Shown here in pieces: positions 9,650 to 18,245 of a stretch of 64,000 bases of DNA. How positions within the stretch are numbered: position 1 is the first letter of the stretch; every line of letters begins with the position of its first letter. The translations under genes and the position numbers were made by a program. Source of the stretch: UBA1402 sp964488495 (GTDB taxonomy: Bacteria > Bacteroidota > Bacteroidia > Bacteroidales > UBA1402); the NCBI GenBank assembly GCA_964488495.1, contig CAZAUQ010000002.1, forward strand, positions 1 through 64,000. The letters are read 5' to 3'. Below the pieces are notes generated by a model. That model was given only the letters and a program-made list of their open reading frames with translations, made no database searches and was not told where the DNA came from.

Positions 9650-11170
9650 TTATTCCCACTCTATGGTAGCCGGGGGTTTCGAGCTGATATCGTAGGCAAC
9701 GCGATTTACGCCTTTGACTTTGTTTATGATGTCGTTGGATACTTTGGCTAAAAAGTCATTAGGCAGTTGAGCCCAGTCTGCGGTCATAGCGTCGGTCGAA
9801 GTAACAGCCCTCAAAACCACGGCATTTTCGTAAGTGCGTTCGTCGCCCATGACACCCACGGAGCGAACGGGAAGCAAGATAGTCAATGCCTGCCAGACTT
9901 TATCGTAAAGACCCCACTCACGCAGGAGTGAAATAAAGATATGATCGGCGTCCTGGAGAATACGGACCTTTTCGGGTGTAATATCACCCAAAATACGGAC
10001 TCCTAATCCGGGTCCGGGGAAAGGATGCCTGTTGATAAATCTTTCGGGCATGCCTAAAGCGGCGCCGACCCTGCGAACTTCATCCTTGAACAGGAGTTTT
10101 AAAGGTTCAACCAACTTAAGTTTCATTACCGCCGGCAGGCCACCGACGTTATGGTGGCTTTTTATTGTAGTTCCTGTAATGGACAATGATTCGATTATGT
10201 CCGGATAAATGGTGCCTTGCCCTAACCATTTAATGTTGTCTAGCTTTTTGGCCTCTTCGTCAAAAACATCAATGAACCCTTTGCCAATGATTTTCCGCTT
10301 TTTCTCAGGATCACTGACACCTGCCAGTTCGCGATAAAATTTTTCTTTAGCTTCTACACCGATCACGTTCAATCCGAAAGATTCATAATCCTTTAGGACT
10401 GTTTCAAATTCGTATTTTCGCAAAAGACCGTGGTCTACAAAGATGCAGGTAAGGTTTTTACCAATGGCTCTGTTGAGCAGCAAGGCAGTAACAGAGGAAT
10501 CAACTCCGCCCGACAAGCCTAAGACTACTTTGTCGTCTTTCAGAGTCTCTTTCAATTCGGCCACTGTCGATTCGATAAATGAAGCCGGTGTCCAGTTGCG
10601 GCTGCAGGCACAGAGATCCAGGAAGTTACCCAGAATTTTGCTGCCTTCTACCGTATGGAATACTTCGGGGTGAAATTGAACGCCCCAGGTTGATTCTCCC
10701 TGGACCTTAAAAGCCCCTACCGGAATATTAGTGGTCAAGGCTATTTGTTCAAATTCAGCAGGCAGTTGAGTGATGCTGTCCCCATGCGACATCCAAACAG
10801 GGGCCAGGGGATTAACTCCTTTGAATAACTGATCGTTGGTGTTGATTGATTCAAAAAAGGCCCTCCCGTATTCTCTGCTTCCGGAGGCTTCTACTTTTCC
10901 ACCGGCTTTGTGGACTATTAATTGTGCTCCATAGCAAATACCCAGCAGAGGGAATTTTTTTCTCAGTAAAGTTAAATCAAAGTCGAAGGCGTTTTTGTCG
11001 TAAACAGAATATGGGCTGCCCGACAGGATTACCCCTTTAATACCTTCAGTATTTTCTGGGAATTTGTTGTAAGGATAGATTTCACAAAAGGTGCTTAACT
11101 CTCTGATGCGCCTGGCAATGAGCTGAGTGGTTTGGGAACCGAAATCAAGTACGACAATTTTTTCTTGCAT
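9650..11170 (-). CDS. guaA: GMP synthase (glutamine-hydrolysing)
   Basis: Converts XMP to GMP using glutamine and ATP, the last step of guanine nucleotide synthesis. The 506 residues contain a class I glutamine amidotransferase domain (LLGICYGAQ with nucleophile Cys79; FHPE holding the His/Glu pair), an ATP-pyrophosphatase domain (LGLSGGVDSS P-loop) and the C-terminal dimerisation domain ending VAYDISSKPPATIEWE, the family's conserved end. Start set to ATG 11170 (MQEKIVVLDFGSQ): the upstream ATG at 11200 would overlap the -7 box at 11198-11205 and add ten residues absent from the family. Confidence 0.97.
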   Translation of the reverse strand: MQEKIVVLDFGSQTTQLIARRIRELSTFCEIYPYNKFPENTEGIKGVILSGSPYSVYDKNAFDFDLTLLRKKFPLLGICYGAQLIVHKAGGKVEASGSREYGRAFFESINTNDQLFKGVNPLAPVWMSHGDSITQLPAEFEQIALTTNIPVGAFKVQGESTWGVQFHPEVFHTVEGSKILGNFLDLCACSRNWTPASFIESTVAELKETLKDDKVVLGLSGGVDSSVTALLLNRAIGKNLTCIFVDHGLLRKYEFETVLKDYESFGLNVIGVEAKEKFYRELAGVSDPEKKRKIIGKGFIDVFDEEAKKLDNIKWLGQGTIYPDIIESLSITGTTIKSHHNVGGLPAVMKLKLVEPLKLLFKDEVRRVGAALGMPERFINRHPFPGPGLGVRILGDITPEKVRILQDADHIFISLLREWGLYDKVWQALTILLPVRSVGVMGDERTYENAVVLRAVTSTDAMTADWAQLPNDFLAKVSNDIINKVKGVNRVAYDISSKPPATIEWE

Positions 11171-11197
11171 AGTGGAGAATTGAAAATAGTTGGGCTG

Positions 11198-11205
11198 CAA
11201 AGGTA
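11198..11205 (-). promoter_or_regulatory. -7 promoter box for guaA
   Basis: Minus-strand TACCTTTG, an exact TAnnTTTG match, 27 bases before the chosen ATG. It fixes the guaA start at 11170. Confidence 0.55.
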
Positions 11206-11226
11206 TAAAAAGCTTTGCTATTATTT

Positions 11227-12393
11227 TTATTCCAGAGCCTTCAATTTTAATTCCTGACCCACCTCAATACTTTCACCAAATTCCATACCATTCAATTGAT
11301 AGACTGTTGCTACCCGGAGTCCGAATTGTTGTGAAATACTGTGCATACTGTCTCCTTCACGAACCACATAGATACTGTCTTCGCCGTCCCAGGACTGGGC
11401 TTTTTTACTCAGGAAGATAACATCTCCTACCGATATTTTATACTTCGGAGGCCATTCGTTCCAATTTTTCAGGCGTTGAGGACTTAAGCCGAATTCATCG
11501 GAGATGTTGTCAAAATTATCTCCGTATTGTGCTATAATATAAGGTGTTAATCCTTTGTATAGGATAGTATGGCTTTGTACTGCGTTAATAACGTGAGGCA
11601 AGTTGTCTGTGCGTTCGTTGCGTTCGTTGCGCAGGATTTGCTCTTCTCTGCTTGTTTCGGCAATGTAGCTGTAATCTTTGGCCTTTTCGGCGAGCTGCGT
11701 TTCTTTGCGATGAGTAAGTTCTTGTTTTTTGCTTGTTTTTTCAACTCTTGAAGGTTTTACCTTTTGAGCAATAGCGCTTGACTCAGGTTCGCCGACCGGT
11801 TTTTCGGTAATGGCGATTTCTTCGGGATATTCTTTTTCCCAGTTACGGATAATCTTTTTTGCACGGCGTTTGTTTAGTGCCAGTTTGTCAATTTTGTTCA
11901 GATCGTATTGTTCGATGATTTTAATAAGTTTCTGATCGTAATTGCGATCGGTAGCATAACCTGTTTTTTTTAAGCCTTTGGCCCAGGCTTTGTAGTTTTT
12001 TATGTTCAGATCAAACAATGAAGCGTAACGTTCTTTTTCGCTTAAAAATAAAGAATGGTCTTTGTAGGAGTCTTCGACCCTGGAATATTTTCTAAAGCAA
12101 CTCATTTCTCCGTCATCAAAATGGGAATACGTTTTTCCTGTCCAGTCGTTGTGGCATTTTATTCCAAAGTGATTATTGCTGTTTTTAGCCAGGCTGCTAT
12201 TGCCTGCACCCGATTCCAGCAAGCCTTGTGCCAGGGTTATGCTTGCAGGTATGCCGTAGACTACTTGTTGAGTCATGGCCAGCGGGGTGTATTTTCGGAT
12301 ATAGTCTTCATAAGGTTTTAAACGCTCTTGTGCCTGTAGGGTAAAATGGAACAAGCCTAAAAAAATCAAGGCTAATAAAGTGGATTTGCTCAT
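11227..12393 (-). CDS. N-acetylglucosaminidase with LysM domains (FlgJ/Auto family, GH73)
   Basis: An exported cell-wall hydrolase of 388 residues. After a signal peptide ending LQAQ, residues 25-170 form a mannosyl-glycoprotein endo-beta-N-acetylglucosaminidase (GH73) domain: ITLAQGLLESGAGNSSLA with the catalytic Glu, NNHFGIKCH, then a YKDHSLFL region and GYATDRNYDQKL. A charged linker (about 190-275) leads to two LysM-like peptidoglycan-binding repeats, one around ILYKGLTPYIIAQYGDNFDNIS and one around YVVREGDSMHSISQQF. It probably trims peptidoglycan in the periplasm. Divergent from the cytidine deaminase gene, with overlapping promoters. Confidence 0.9.
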   Translation of the reverse strand: MSKSTLLALIFLGLFHFTLQAQERLKPYEDYIRKYTPLAMTQQVVYGIPASITLAQGLLESGAGNSSLAKNSNNHFGIKCHNDWTGKTYSHFDDGEMSCFRKYSRVEDSYKDHSLFLSEKERYASLFDLNIKNYKAWAKGLKKTGYATDRNYDQKLIKIIEQYDLNKIDKLALNKRRAKKIIRNWEKEYPEEIAITEKPVGEPESSAIAQKVKPSRVEKTSKKQELTHRKETQLAEKAKDYSYIAETSREEQILRNERNERTDNLPHVINAVQSHTILYKGLTPYIIAQYGDNFDNISDEFGLSPQRLKNWNEWPPKYKISVGDVIFLSKKAQSWDGEDSIYVVREGDSMHSISQQFGLRVATVYQLNGMEFGESIEVGQELKLKALE

Positions 12394-12401
12394 AGAATTG
12401 G

Positions 12402-12409
12402 TATTTTTG
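12402..12409 (+). promoter_or_regulatory. -7 promoter box for cytidine deaminase
   Basis: TATTTTTG, an exact TAnnTTTG match, 30 bases before the cdd ATG. Confidence 0.5.
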
Positions 12410-12439
12410 TGCTGAAGACGTAAAAGAAGATCTGCTCAG

Positions 12440-12907
12440 ATGTACAATAAAGAAATAAGCACAAATATAACATATTGTTCTCTTGATGAATTAAACAAGC
12501 AGGAAAAAGACTTGATTCAAGCAGCAAAAAAGGCCAGTATAGCAGCTTATGCGCCTTACTCGGGATTTAAAGTGGGCGCTGCTGTGTTGCTTGACAATGG
12601 GGAAATTTTGTCGGCCAATAATCAGGAGAATGCCGCATATCCTTCTGGGCTTTGTGCAGAACGTGTAGTGCTGTTCTATGCTAATGCGACGCATTCTCAA
12701 AATAAAGTCTTATATATGGCAGTGGCTGCCAATCAAAAGGGAATCTTTACTGAAAATCCAAACAGTCCCTGTGGAAGTTGCAGGCAGGTTTTACTTGAAA
12801 GCGAGCAGCGACAGAAAACCGCTATAAGGCTGCTGCTCTACGGAGAAAAAGAAGTGGCTGTGGTAGAATCGGCTGCAAGTTTATTGCCTTTGTCCTTTAA
12901 TCTTTAA
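12440..12907 (+). CDS. cdd: cytidine deaminase
   Basis: Deaminates cytidine and deoxycytidine to the uridine forms in pyrimidine salvage. The 155 residues match the homotetrameric small CDA class. Zinc ligands and catalytic Glu are visible: Cys72 and Glu74 in LCAERVVL, and Cys111 and Cys114 in SPCGSCRQVL. The substrate loop YAPYSGFKVGAA is intact. It ends two bases before the stop of the convergent DUF4270 gene. The minus-strand box for the glucosaminidase gene lies inside its first codons. Confidence 0.95.
   Translation: MYNKEISTNITYCSLDELNKQEKDLIQAAKKASIAAYAPYSGFKVGAAVLLDNGEILSANNQENAAYPSGLCAERVVLFYANATHSQNKVLYMAVAANQKGIFTENPNSPCGSCRQVLLESEQRQKTAIRLLLYGEKEVAVVESAASLLPLSFNL
12462..12469 (-). 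promoter_or_regulatory. possible -7 box for the LysM glucosaminidase, inside cdd
   Basis: Minus-strand TATATTTG matches TAnnTTTG and would give a leader of about 65 bases. It lies in the cdd coding sequence, so the two transcripts would overlap at their 5' ends. AT-rich context makes a chance match possible. Confidence 0.25.
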
Positions 12908-12909
12908 TT

Positions 12910-14265
12910 TTACTCAAGTTTGTTGCTGTAAACAATCTCAAGTTTCATGGGTTTTTGAGAATGTCTGGCGCTGCGAATCTTGGCTGCATTGGGCAAGATG
13001 TTTTGAACTAAAAAAAGCGTACTTGTTGATGTGCTGTTCAAGGTAACCTTACTTACAGGAACCATCAGCAAATTGTTGTAGGGGATAAAGCTACTGCTGC
13101 TGTCGTTACGTACGGCTTTTTGCAGGAAAGAGCTCAAATCGAAAGAAAAAAGATCATCCCGAGTGTTGTAGTTTGCTAAAAAGGAGTAAAGTTTATCGGC
13201 GTTGCTGTAGCCGGCAAAAAAATCATGGATATCTTCTTCCTTCAGAAGCAAGAGGTTATCGGGGGGGAGCATCCCCCATTTACTGTCGTCAAGATTAGTA
13301 ACCACGGCTTTTATTCGGGCACTGTTGATGTTCTTTCCTTCCAGGCGGGAGAGTATTTCGTCAAGTGGTAAAACAACACGTGTAAACAAGCCTGCCGGTG
13401 AAAAAATATAATTCAGAGAGTCATTGCTGCTCAAAGGCAGGTAACCGGCGAGATCGGGGTGCTGATACTTGTTTATTTGCCTTACCTCTTTGGTTACCGG
13501 AAAGTAACTTGCTCCGGTTGTATCTTTTACTGCACCCGTTGTATCGGTGTAGCTGTACTTATAACAAAATTCAAATTCGGCATGTTCTATATACATCAGG
13601 TTCCCGTTCCCGAAACTAGGGCTGACAGCAATGCCGTGAAGCACTGAATCAGCAAAAATTCTTGGATTTGCGAAATAATGAGGATTGTTCCTGTTTTCCT
13701 GAAGTATCCGTCGGGCAAAGGTGGTATCAATACAAACCCGGATGCTCGAATAATCGCTGGATGTTTCAATATCGGTAAAGGGCACTCCGGTTGAATAGCT
13801 TACCGAACCTATCTTGTGCGATTTATCGTAGTAATTTTCCGTATTAATGTTGGTATAATAAGGCTTTGTATGATCCAGAGCTTTTGTGAGTTCATATACG
13901 CTCAGCTCCATCAAAGCAAGAGAATCGCCGAACCAATCGTTGTAATACAGATACAAATAGGCTGAATCGATCTGCTGGATACTTTCGTCAAAAGTAAAAT
14001 TCAGAGGACAATACACCTGGGCTAAAAACTCCGCTTTGGTTGTTCCGAAAAAGGCATCAGTGAATTCGCCTAAAAGCGCGATACTATTTTTGTAAAGGAT
14101 AGAGTCGACTTTTACAGTTTCTGTAGTCAAAAAGAAACTGGCTGTATCGGTCAATACAACATCGCCGGGGGGTTGAATGCTGCCTCCGATGTTTTGACCT
14201 TCTGTACATGATAACGCGGTAAACAGTAGCGTGATCAACACGCCGGAAATGAAAAACTTAGGCAT
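12910..14265 (-). CDS. DUF4270 lipoprotein
   Basis: A 451-residue lipoprotein: signal LLFTALSC with Cys20, then a long beta-rich extracytoplasmic region of the Bacteroidota family DUF4270 (typical opening with a D-T-A-S-F start and repeated FLAQVYCPL/YLYLYYNDW-like strands). Function unknown; members lie next to the small glycogen-synthase-like protein in Bacteroides genomes, the same order seen here (the half GT5 gene starts upstream and ends two bases away). That suggests one transcript from the promoter at 15110. A run of seven Gs at 13261-13267 lies within it without disturbing the frame. Confidence 0.82.
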   Translation of the reverse strand: MPKFFISGVLITLLFTALSCTEGQNIGGSIQPPGDVVLTDTASFFLTTETVKVDSILYKNSIALLGEFTDAFFGTTKAEFLAQVYCPLNFTFDESIQQIDSAYLYLYYNDWFGDSLALMELSVYELTKALDHTKPYYTNINTENYYDKSHKIGSVSYSTGVPFTDIETSSDYSSIRVCIDTTFARRILQENRNNPHYFANPRIFADSVLHGIAVSPSFGNGNLMYIEHAEFEFCYKYSYTDTTGAVKDTTGASYFPVTKEVRQINKYQHPDLAGYLPLSSNDSLNYIFSPAGLFTRVVLPLDEILSRLEGKNINSARIKAVVTNLDDSKWGMLPPDNLLLLKEEDIHDFFAGYSNADKLYSFLANYNTRDDLFSFDLSSFLQKAVRNDSSSSFIPYNNLLMVPVSKVTLNSTSTSTLFLVQNILPNAAKIRSARHSQKPMKLEIVYSNKLE

Positions 14266-14266
14266 A

Positions 14267-15079
14267 TTAAGCTTGTTCTAAAAGAAGGTCGTAAAATTCG
14301 CTGTAATCAGAAAAGTCTTCACTTTCTTTGGCAATCATAAAGGGTTTTCCCGATTCTTCCGCTGCTTTTTTTACTTTGCTGCTGATTTTGTGGCTGGCCT
14401 GAATGATGCCGTCAGCATAGCGAATGGCTAATTTTGACAGGTTAAGGTAATCAGCTTTGCTTTTAATCTCTTCGATGTCTTCCTGCTCAATGCCCTTCAC
14501 CAGCAATTTGTGATTGAAAGGCTTCCGGAAGCTATGATCGAAAGCATCGTTGTAAATAGAATAAACTATTTTGGTGTTCCTGAAACAGGGATCATCGTCG
14601 AAGGCTTTTTTTATATACAGGGGAACCAGGGCCGAAAACCATCCGTGGCAATGGATAATATCCGGTGTCCAGCGTAGTTTTCGAACTGTTTCAATGACTC
14701 CGCGTGCAAAGAAAATCGACCTATCGTCGTTATCAAAATAATCTATACCCGATTCATCACAAACCAAGGCTTTGCGTTGAAAAAAATCGTCGTTATCAAT
14801 AAAATAAACTTGCATACGGGCCGCCTGTATGGAAGCCACTTTGATAATCAGCGGATGATCGTTGTCGTCGATAATCAGATTCATACCTGATAATCTGATT
14901 ACTTCGTGCAATTGGTTTCTGCGTTCGTTTATACAGCCGTATTTGGGCATAAAAGTCCTGATTTCACAGCCCTTATCCTGAATAGATTGAGGTAAACGGC
15001 GGCAGATGGACGAAAGTTCCGTTTCTGGAACATAAGGCATAATTTCTTGACAGATGAACAGTACTTTCGCCGGTTTCAT
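14267..15079 (-). CDS. glycogen/starch synthase-like protein, N-terminal GT5 half only
   Basis: A 270-residue protein that aligns by eye with only the N-terminal Rossmann lobe of GT5 glycogen synthases: KVLFICQEIMPY at the start, then a DDR-containing stretch and DIIHCHGWFSALVPLYIKK. Full GT5 enzymes have about 480 residues; the nucleotide-sugar-binding C-terminal lobe is absent. The signature K-T-G-G-L loop that binds ADP-glucose is replaced by P-E-T-E-L (residues 18-22). It therefore probably does not synthesise glycogen alone; a binding or regulatory role is an inference. Similar stand-alone halves occur in Bacteroides beside DUF4270 and panC, as here. Start at ATG 15079 follows the promoter box at 15110-15117. 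Confidence 0.8.
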   Translation of the reverse strand: MKPAKVLFICQEIMPYVPETELSSICRRLPQSIQDKGCEIRTFMPKYGCINERRNQLHEVIRLSGMNLIIDDNDHPLIIKVASIQAARMQVYFIDNDDFFQRKALVCDESGIDYFDNDDRSIFFARGVIETVRKLRWTPDIIHCHGWFSALVPLYIKKAFDDDPCFRNTKIVYSIYNDAFDHSFRKPFNHKLLVKGIEQEDIEEIKSKADYLNLSKLAIRYADGIIQASHKISSKVKKAAEESGKPFMIAKESEDFSDYSEFYDLLLEQA

Positions 15080-15109
15080 AAAAATAAATGGATTGTGAAC
15101 ATATAAGTG

Positions 15110-15117
15110 CAAAGATA
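15110..15117 (-). promoter_or_regulatory. -7 promoter box for the half GT5-DUF4270 operon
   Basis: Minus-strand TATCTTTG, an exact TAnnTTTG match, 30 bases before ATG 15079. The longer reading frame starting at 15142 would begin upstream of this promoter and is rejected. Confidence 0.55.
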
Positions 15118-15226
15118 CTAAAAAAAACAGGTAGATATCCAAGAAATGAGCGTATTATTTTTTTTAATGGCAAAAAATTGGTTTTTTTGCGCCCTCTTTT
15201 ATGGGAGAAATTAAGAAAATTTTCAG

Positions 15227-16081
15227 ATGATTATGCAAGTAGTAAAAACAAAAAGTCAGCTAAGGGAGATTTTAAACGGAGAACGCTGCAAAGGCCGTAG
15301 CATAGGGCTTGTTCCCACTATGGGCGCTTTACATCAGGGACATATTTCCCTGATAGAACGTTGTGTGCAGGAGAATGCTGTTTGTGTCTGTAGCGTCTTT
15401 GTAAATCCGACTCAGTTTAATGATAAAAATGATTTAATCAAATACCCAAGACAGCCCGAAAAAGATGCCGCGATGTTGCAAAAAGCCGGTTGCAGCTTGT
15501 TATTTATGCCTGATGAACAGGAAATGTACCCCGAGGAAGATACCCGCCTTTTTAATTTCGGCTTGCTCGAAGAGGTCATGGAGGGTGTATACAGAAAAGG
15601 ACATTTTAACGGAGTTGCTCAGATTGTAAGCAAACTTTTTGATTCAGTGCAGCCTGATAAAGCTTATTTCGGGCAAAAAGATTTTCAACAATTGGCCGTA
15701 GTACGTGAAATGGTCAGGCAATTGGACATGAAAGTACAAATCGTACCCTGTCCCATTGTGCGGGAAAAGAGCGGATTAGCCATGAGCAGCCGCAACGAGC
15801 TTTTATCGGTGGAACAAAAAGAAAAAGCAAGCCTTATATCTAAATATTTATTTGAAAGCCTTACCTTTGTTTCGAAGAAAAGGCCGGCAGAGATAAAAGA
15901 GTTTGTAGTTAATGGAATCAATGCCGAGCCAATGCTTCGCCTGGAGTATTTTGAAATTGTTGACGGAACCACCTTGCAAAGCATACACGAATGGGCTGAG
16001 TCTTCCTATGTGGTTGGATGCATTGCGGTTTATTGCGGATCCGTACGTTTAATTGATAACATTGAATATAAAAAATGCTGA
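15227..16081 (+). CDS. panC: pantothenate synthetase
   Basis: Joins pantoate and beta-alanine with ATP to give pantothenate, the precursor of coenzyme A. The 284 residues contain the nucleotidyltransferase HIGH-type motif PTMGALHQGHISLI near 25-38, FVNPTQF, YFGQKDFQQL and the KMSKS-equivalent MSSRNELL. A second Met at 15233 is an alternative start that would lose two residues. The stop overlaps the start of panD by 7 bases, showing translational coupling with the enzyme that makes its beta-alanine substrate. Confidence 0.96.
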   Translation: MIMQVVKTKSQLREILNGERCKGRSIGLVPTMGALHQGHISLIERCVQENAVCVCSVFVNPTQFNDKNDLIKYPRQPEKDAAMLQKAGCSLLFMPDEQEMYPEEDTRLFNFGLLEEVMEGVYRKGHFNGVAQIVSKLFDSVQPDKAYFGQKDFQQLAVVREMVRQLDMKVQIVPCPIVREKSGLAMSSRNELLSVEQKEKASLISKYLFESLTFVSKKRPAEIKEFVVNGINAEPMLRLEYFEIVDGTTLQSIHEWAESSYVVGCIAVYCGSVRLIDNIEYKKC

Positions 16082-16428
16082 TTGAGGTACTAAAATCAAA
16101 AATTCACAGGGTTCATGTGACAGAAGCCAACCTGGATTACATCGGTAGCATCACTATCGACGAAGACCTGATTGAGGCGGCCAACCTCATTCCCCACGAA
16201 AAGGTTACCGTGTTGAACAACAATAACGGAGAACGCTTCGAAACCTATGTTATCAAGGGAAAGAGAGGTTCAGGTGTTATTTGTCTGAACGGAGCTGCGG
16301 CTCGTCGGGCTTTACCCGGTGATATTGTGATTATTCTTTCCTATGCTCAGATGGAGGCCGAAGAGGCACGCAAATTTGAGCCCCGGGTTGTTTTCCCTGA
16401 TACCGCTACCAACAGACTGATAAAGTGA
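16075..16428 (+). CDS. panD: aspartate 1-decarboxylase proenzyme
   Basis: A pyruvoyl-dependent enzyme that makes beta-alanine from aspartate. The 117 residues keep the self-processing site Gly24-Ser25 in DYIGSITID, where Ser25 becomes the pyruvoyl group, as well as Lys9, and the later NGAAARRALPGD loop. Length matches the family (about 115-130). It overlaps panC by 7 bases and ends just before the M23 peptidase start, so panC, panD and the peptidase are probably cotranscribed. Confidence 0.96.
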   Translation: MLIEVLKSKIHRVHVTEANLDYIGSITIDEDLIEAANLIPHEKVTVLNNNNGERFETYVIKGKRGSGVICLNGAAARRALPGDIVIILSYAQMEAEEARKFEPRVVFPDTATNRLIK

Positions 16429-16430
16429 GG

Positions 16431-18233
16431 ATGAAGCAGTTTGCATTCATACTGTTCGCTTGTTTTACTTTTATTCTTAACGCACAAAAAGAAAAGGCGG
16501 TTTTGTTGGAACAAGACGCTTTTTTTGTTCATTCATACAGGTTGCAAGACAGTGTTTCGCCTTCATATTTTGATTTACCCTTACGTATTACTCCCTACCT
16601 GAGTGCCAATTTCGGTGAATTGCGCAGGGATCATTTTCATTCGGGCCTGGATATCAAAACCCAGGGTGTAATCAATAAGCCCGTATACGCGATAGCTCCG
16701 GCTTTCGTTTCACGTATAAACGTGCGTGAAAAAGGATTCGGGAAGGCGGTTTACCTGGATCACCCCAATGGCTATACCAGCGTTTATGGACATTTGGAGT
16801 CTTTTTCCCCTAAGCTGGATTCGATTGTTAAAAACGCACAATATACGGCTGAGTTGTACGAACAAAATCTGGTTTTCTCTGACGGACAAATACCTGTTGA
16901 ACGAGGTGAATTGCTAGGATATAGCGGAAACACCGGCAGCTCAGGCGGCCCTCATTTGCATTTTGAAATTCGTCATACAGAATCAGAAGAGCCCGTTGAT
17001 CCTCTGTTTTGGTATAAAGATCGCATCAAAGATACCAGTCCTCCAAAAATGTTAGCATTGGCAATCTATGCTATAGACGGGCAGGGGATATTGCTAAACC
17101 TCGACGGCAGGGAATCTTTAAAAGAAATAATCCAGCTTGGACAGGAAGGAACAGCCGTCCAAAATAGTAAACTGCCCTTGGTCTGGGGCAAAATAGGCCT
17201 GGGTATTAAAGCTTATAATTACATGAACGGCACCAACAATAGGTATGGTCTGAGTCGGATTCGCTTATTCCTGAACGGTGAAGAAATATTTCAGCAAGAC
17301 ATCGGCCGTTTTTCTTTCGATGAAAGCCGTTATGTGAATTCTCTGGTCGATTACGAAGAGTGGGTACAAAACCGTTCCTGGATTATGAAATCTTTTGTGG
17401 ATCCTTTCAATAAACTGGATATATATCCCGTCAGGCATAACGACGGCTATATTGACATAAATCAAGAACAGGTTTACCATTTTATCTACGAATTGTACGA
17501 TGTATCAGGCAATAAAGCCCAATACAGCTTTCAATTACAGGCAAAACGAATGGCTATCCCTCAGGAGGACACAACTACCTTGTTTTTTTATCCGGCCTAT
17601 AAAAATACTTACACTTCCAGGGATATTTTTCTGGAATTTCCGGAGGCTTCGTTTTATAATAAACTGGCCTTCGGATACGATTATATGCCTCCAAAGAATG
17701 TTACTAATCCCGGGCTCAGAAATCATCGTTTATTCACAGGCATTCATAAAATTCACCAATCCACTGTTCCGCTGCATAAAGCAGCACTTATCCGTATAAA
17801 AATAAATGACGATGTATTAAGGGATAAGAGCCACTATTATCTGGCCGCACTATTGCCTGATAATAAGATAGAATACATAGAGGCAATTTATGCAAACGGT
17901 TTTATGGAAGGCAAAATACCTTATTTTGGCGATTATACCGTATTAAGCGACAGCCTGCCTCCAAAAATATTTCTGCCTCAACTTGAAAAGAATCAGAAAA
18001 ATTCTTTAATTCGCATACTTGTCCTTGATGATGATTCGGGTATAGATACTTATCGATGTACTATCAACGGTAAATGGGCTTTGTTTGAATACGATTACAA
18101 AACCAATACCCTGACGGCCGATCTTAAGGACAAGCGGATTGATTTGTTGCCGGCCGACAACCTGCTGCAGATTTATGTGAAAGATAAATGCGGCAACGAG
18201 AAGTACAGAGAGTGGTTATTTAATGCAGAATAA
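16431..18233 (+). CDS. M23 family metallopeptidase (exported)
   Basis: A 600-residue envelope protein. A signal peptide ending ILNAQ is followed by a LytM/M23 peptidoglycan endopeptidase domain near 45-190: HFHSGLDIKT supplies the first zinc His and Asp, VYGHLESF is conserved, and HLHFEIR gives the last His pair. Its remaining 400 residues are beta-rich with no domain I can name. Members cut peptide cross-links in peptidoglycan, or act as activators when zinc ligands are lost; here the ligands are present. Start chosen at ATG 16431 rather than the GTG at 16425, which lies inside panD. A phosphoglucomutase gene follows after 12 bases. Confidence 0.88.
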   Translation: MKQFAFILFACFTFILNAQKEKAVLLEQDAFFVHSYRLQDSVSPSYFDLPLRITPYLSANFGELRRDHFHSGLDIKTQGVINKPVYAIAPAFVSRINVREKGFGKAVYLDHPNGYTSVYGHLESFSPKLDSIVKNAQYTAELYEQNLVFSDGQIPVERGELLGYSGNTGSSGGPHLHFEIRHTESEEPVDPLFWYKDRIKDTSPPKMLALAIYAIDGQGILLNLDGRESLKEIIQLGQEGTAVQNSKLPLVWGKIGLGIKAYNYMNGTNNRYGLSRIRLFLNGEEIFQQDIGRFSFDESRYVNSLVDYEEWVQNRSWIMKSFVDPFNKLDIYPVRHNDGYIDINQEQVYHFIYELYDVSGNKAQYSFQLQAKRMAIPQEDTTTLFFYPAYKNTYTSRDIFLEFPEASFYNKLAFGYDYMPPKNVTNPGLRNHRLFTGIHKIHQSTVPLHKAALIRIKINDDVLRDKSHYYLAALLPDNKIEYIEAIYANGFMEGKIPYFGDYTVLSDSLPPKIFLPQLEKNQKNSLIRILVLDDDSGIDTYRCTINGKWALFEYDYKTNTLTADLKDKRIDLLPADNLLQIYVKDKCGNEKYREWLFNAE

Positions 18234-18245
18234 AACCAGGAGAAT

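Noticed and set aside
13261..13267. G7 run as a phase-variation tract
   Set aside because: A single run in the middle of an intact DUF4270 frame; no alternative frame or promoter role is seen, and seven bases is short for phase variation.
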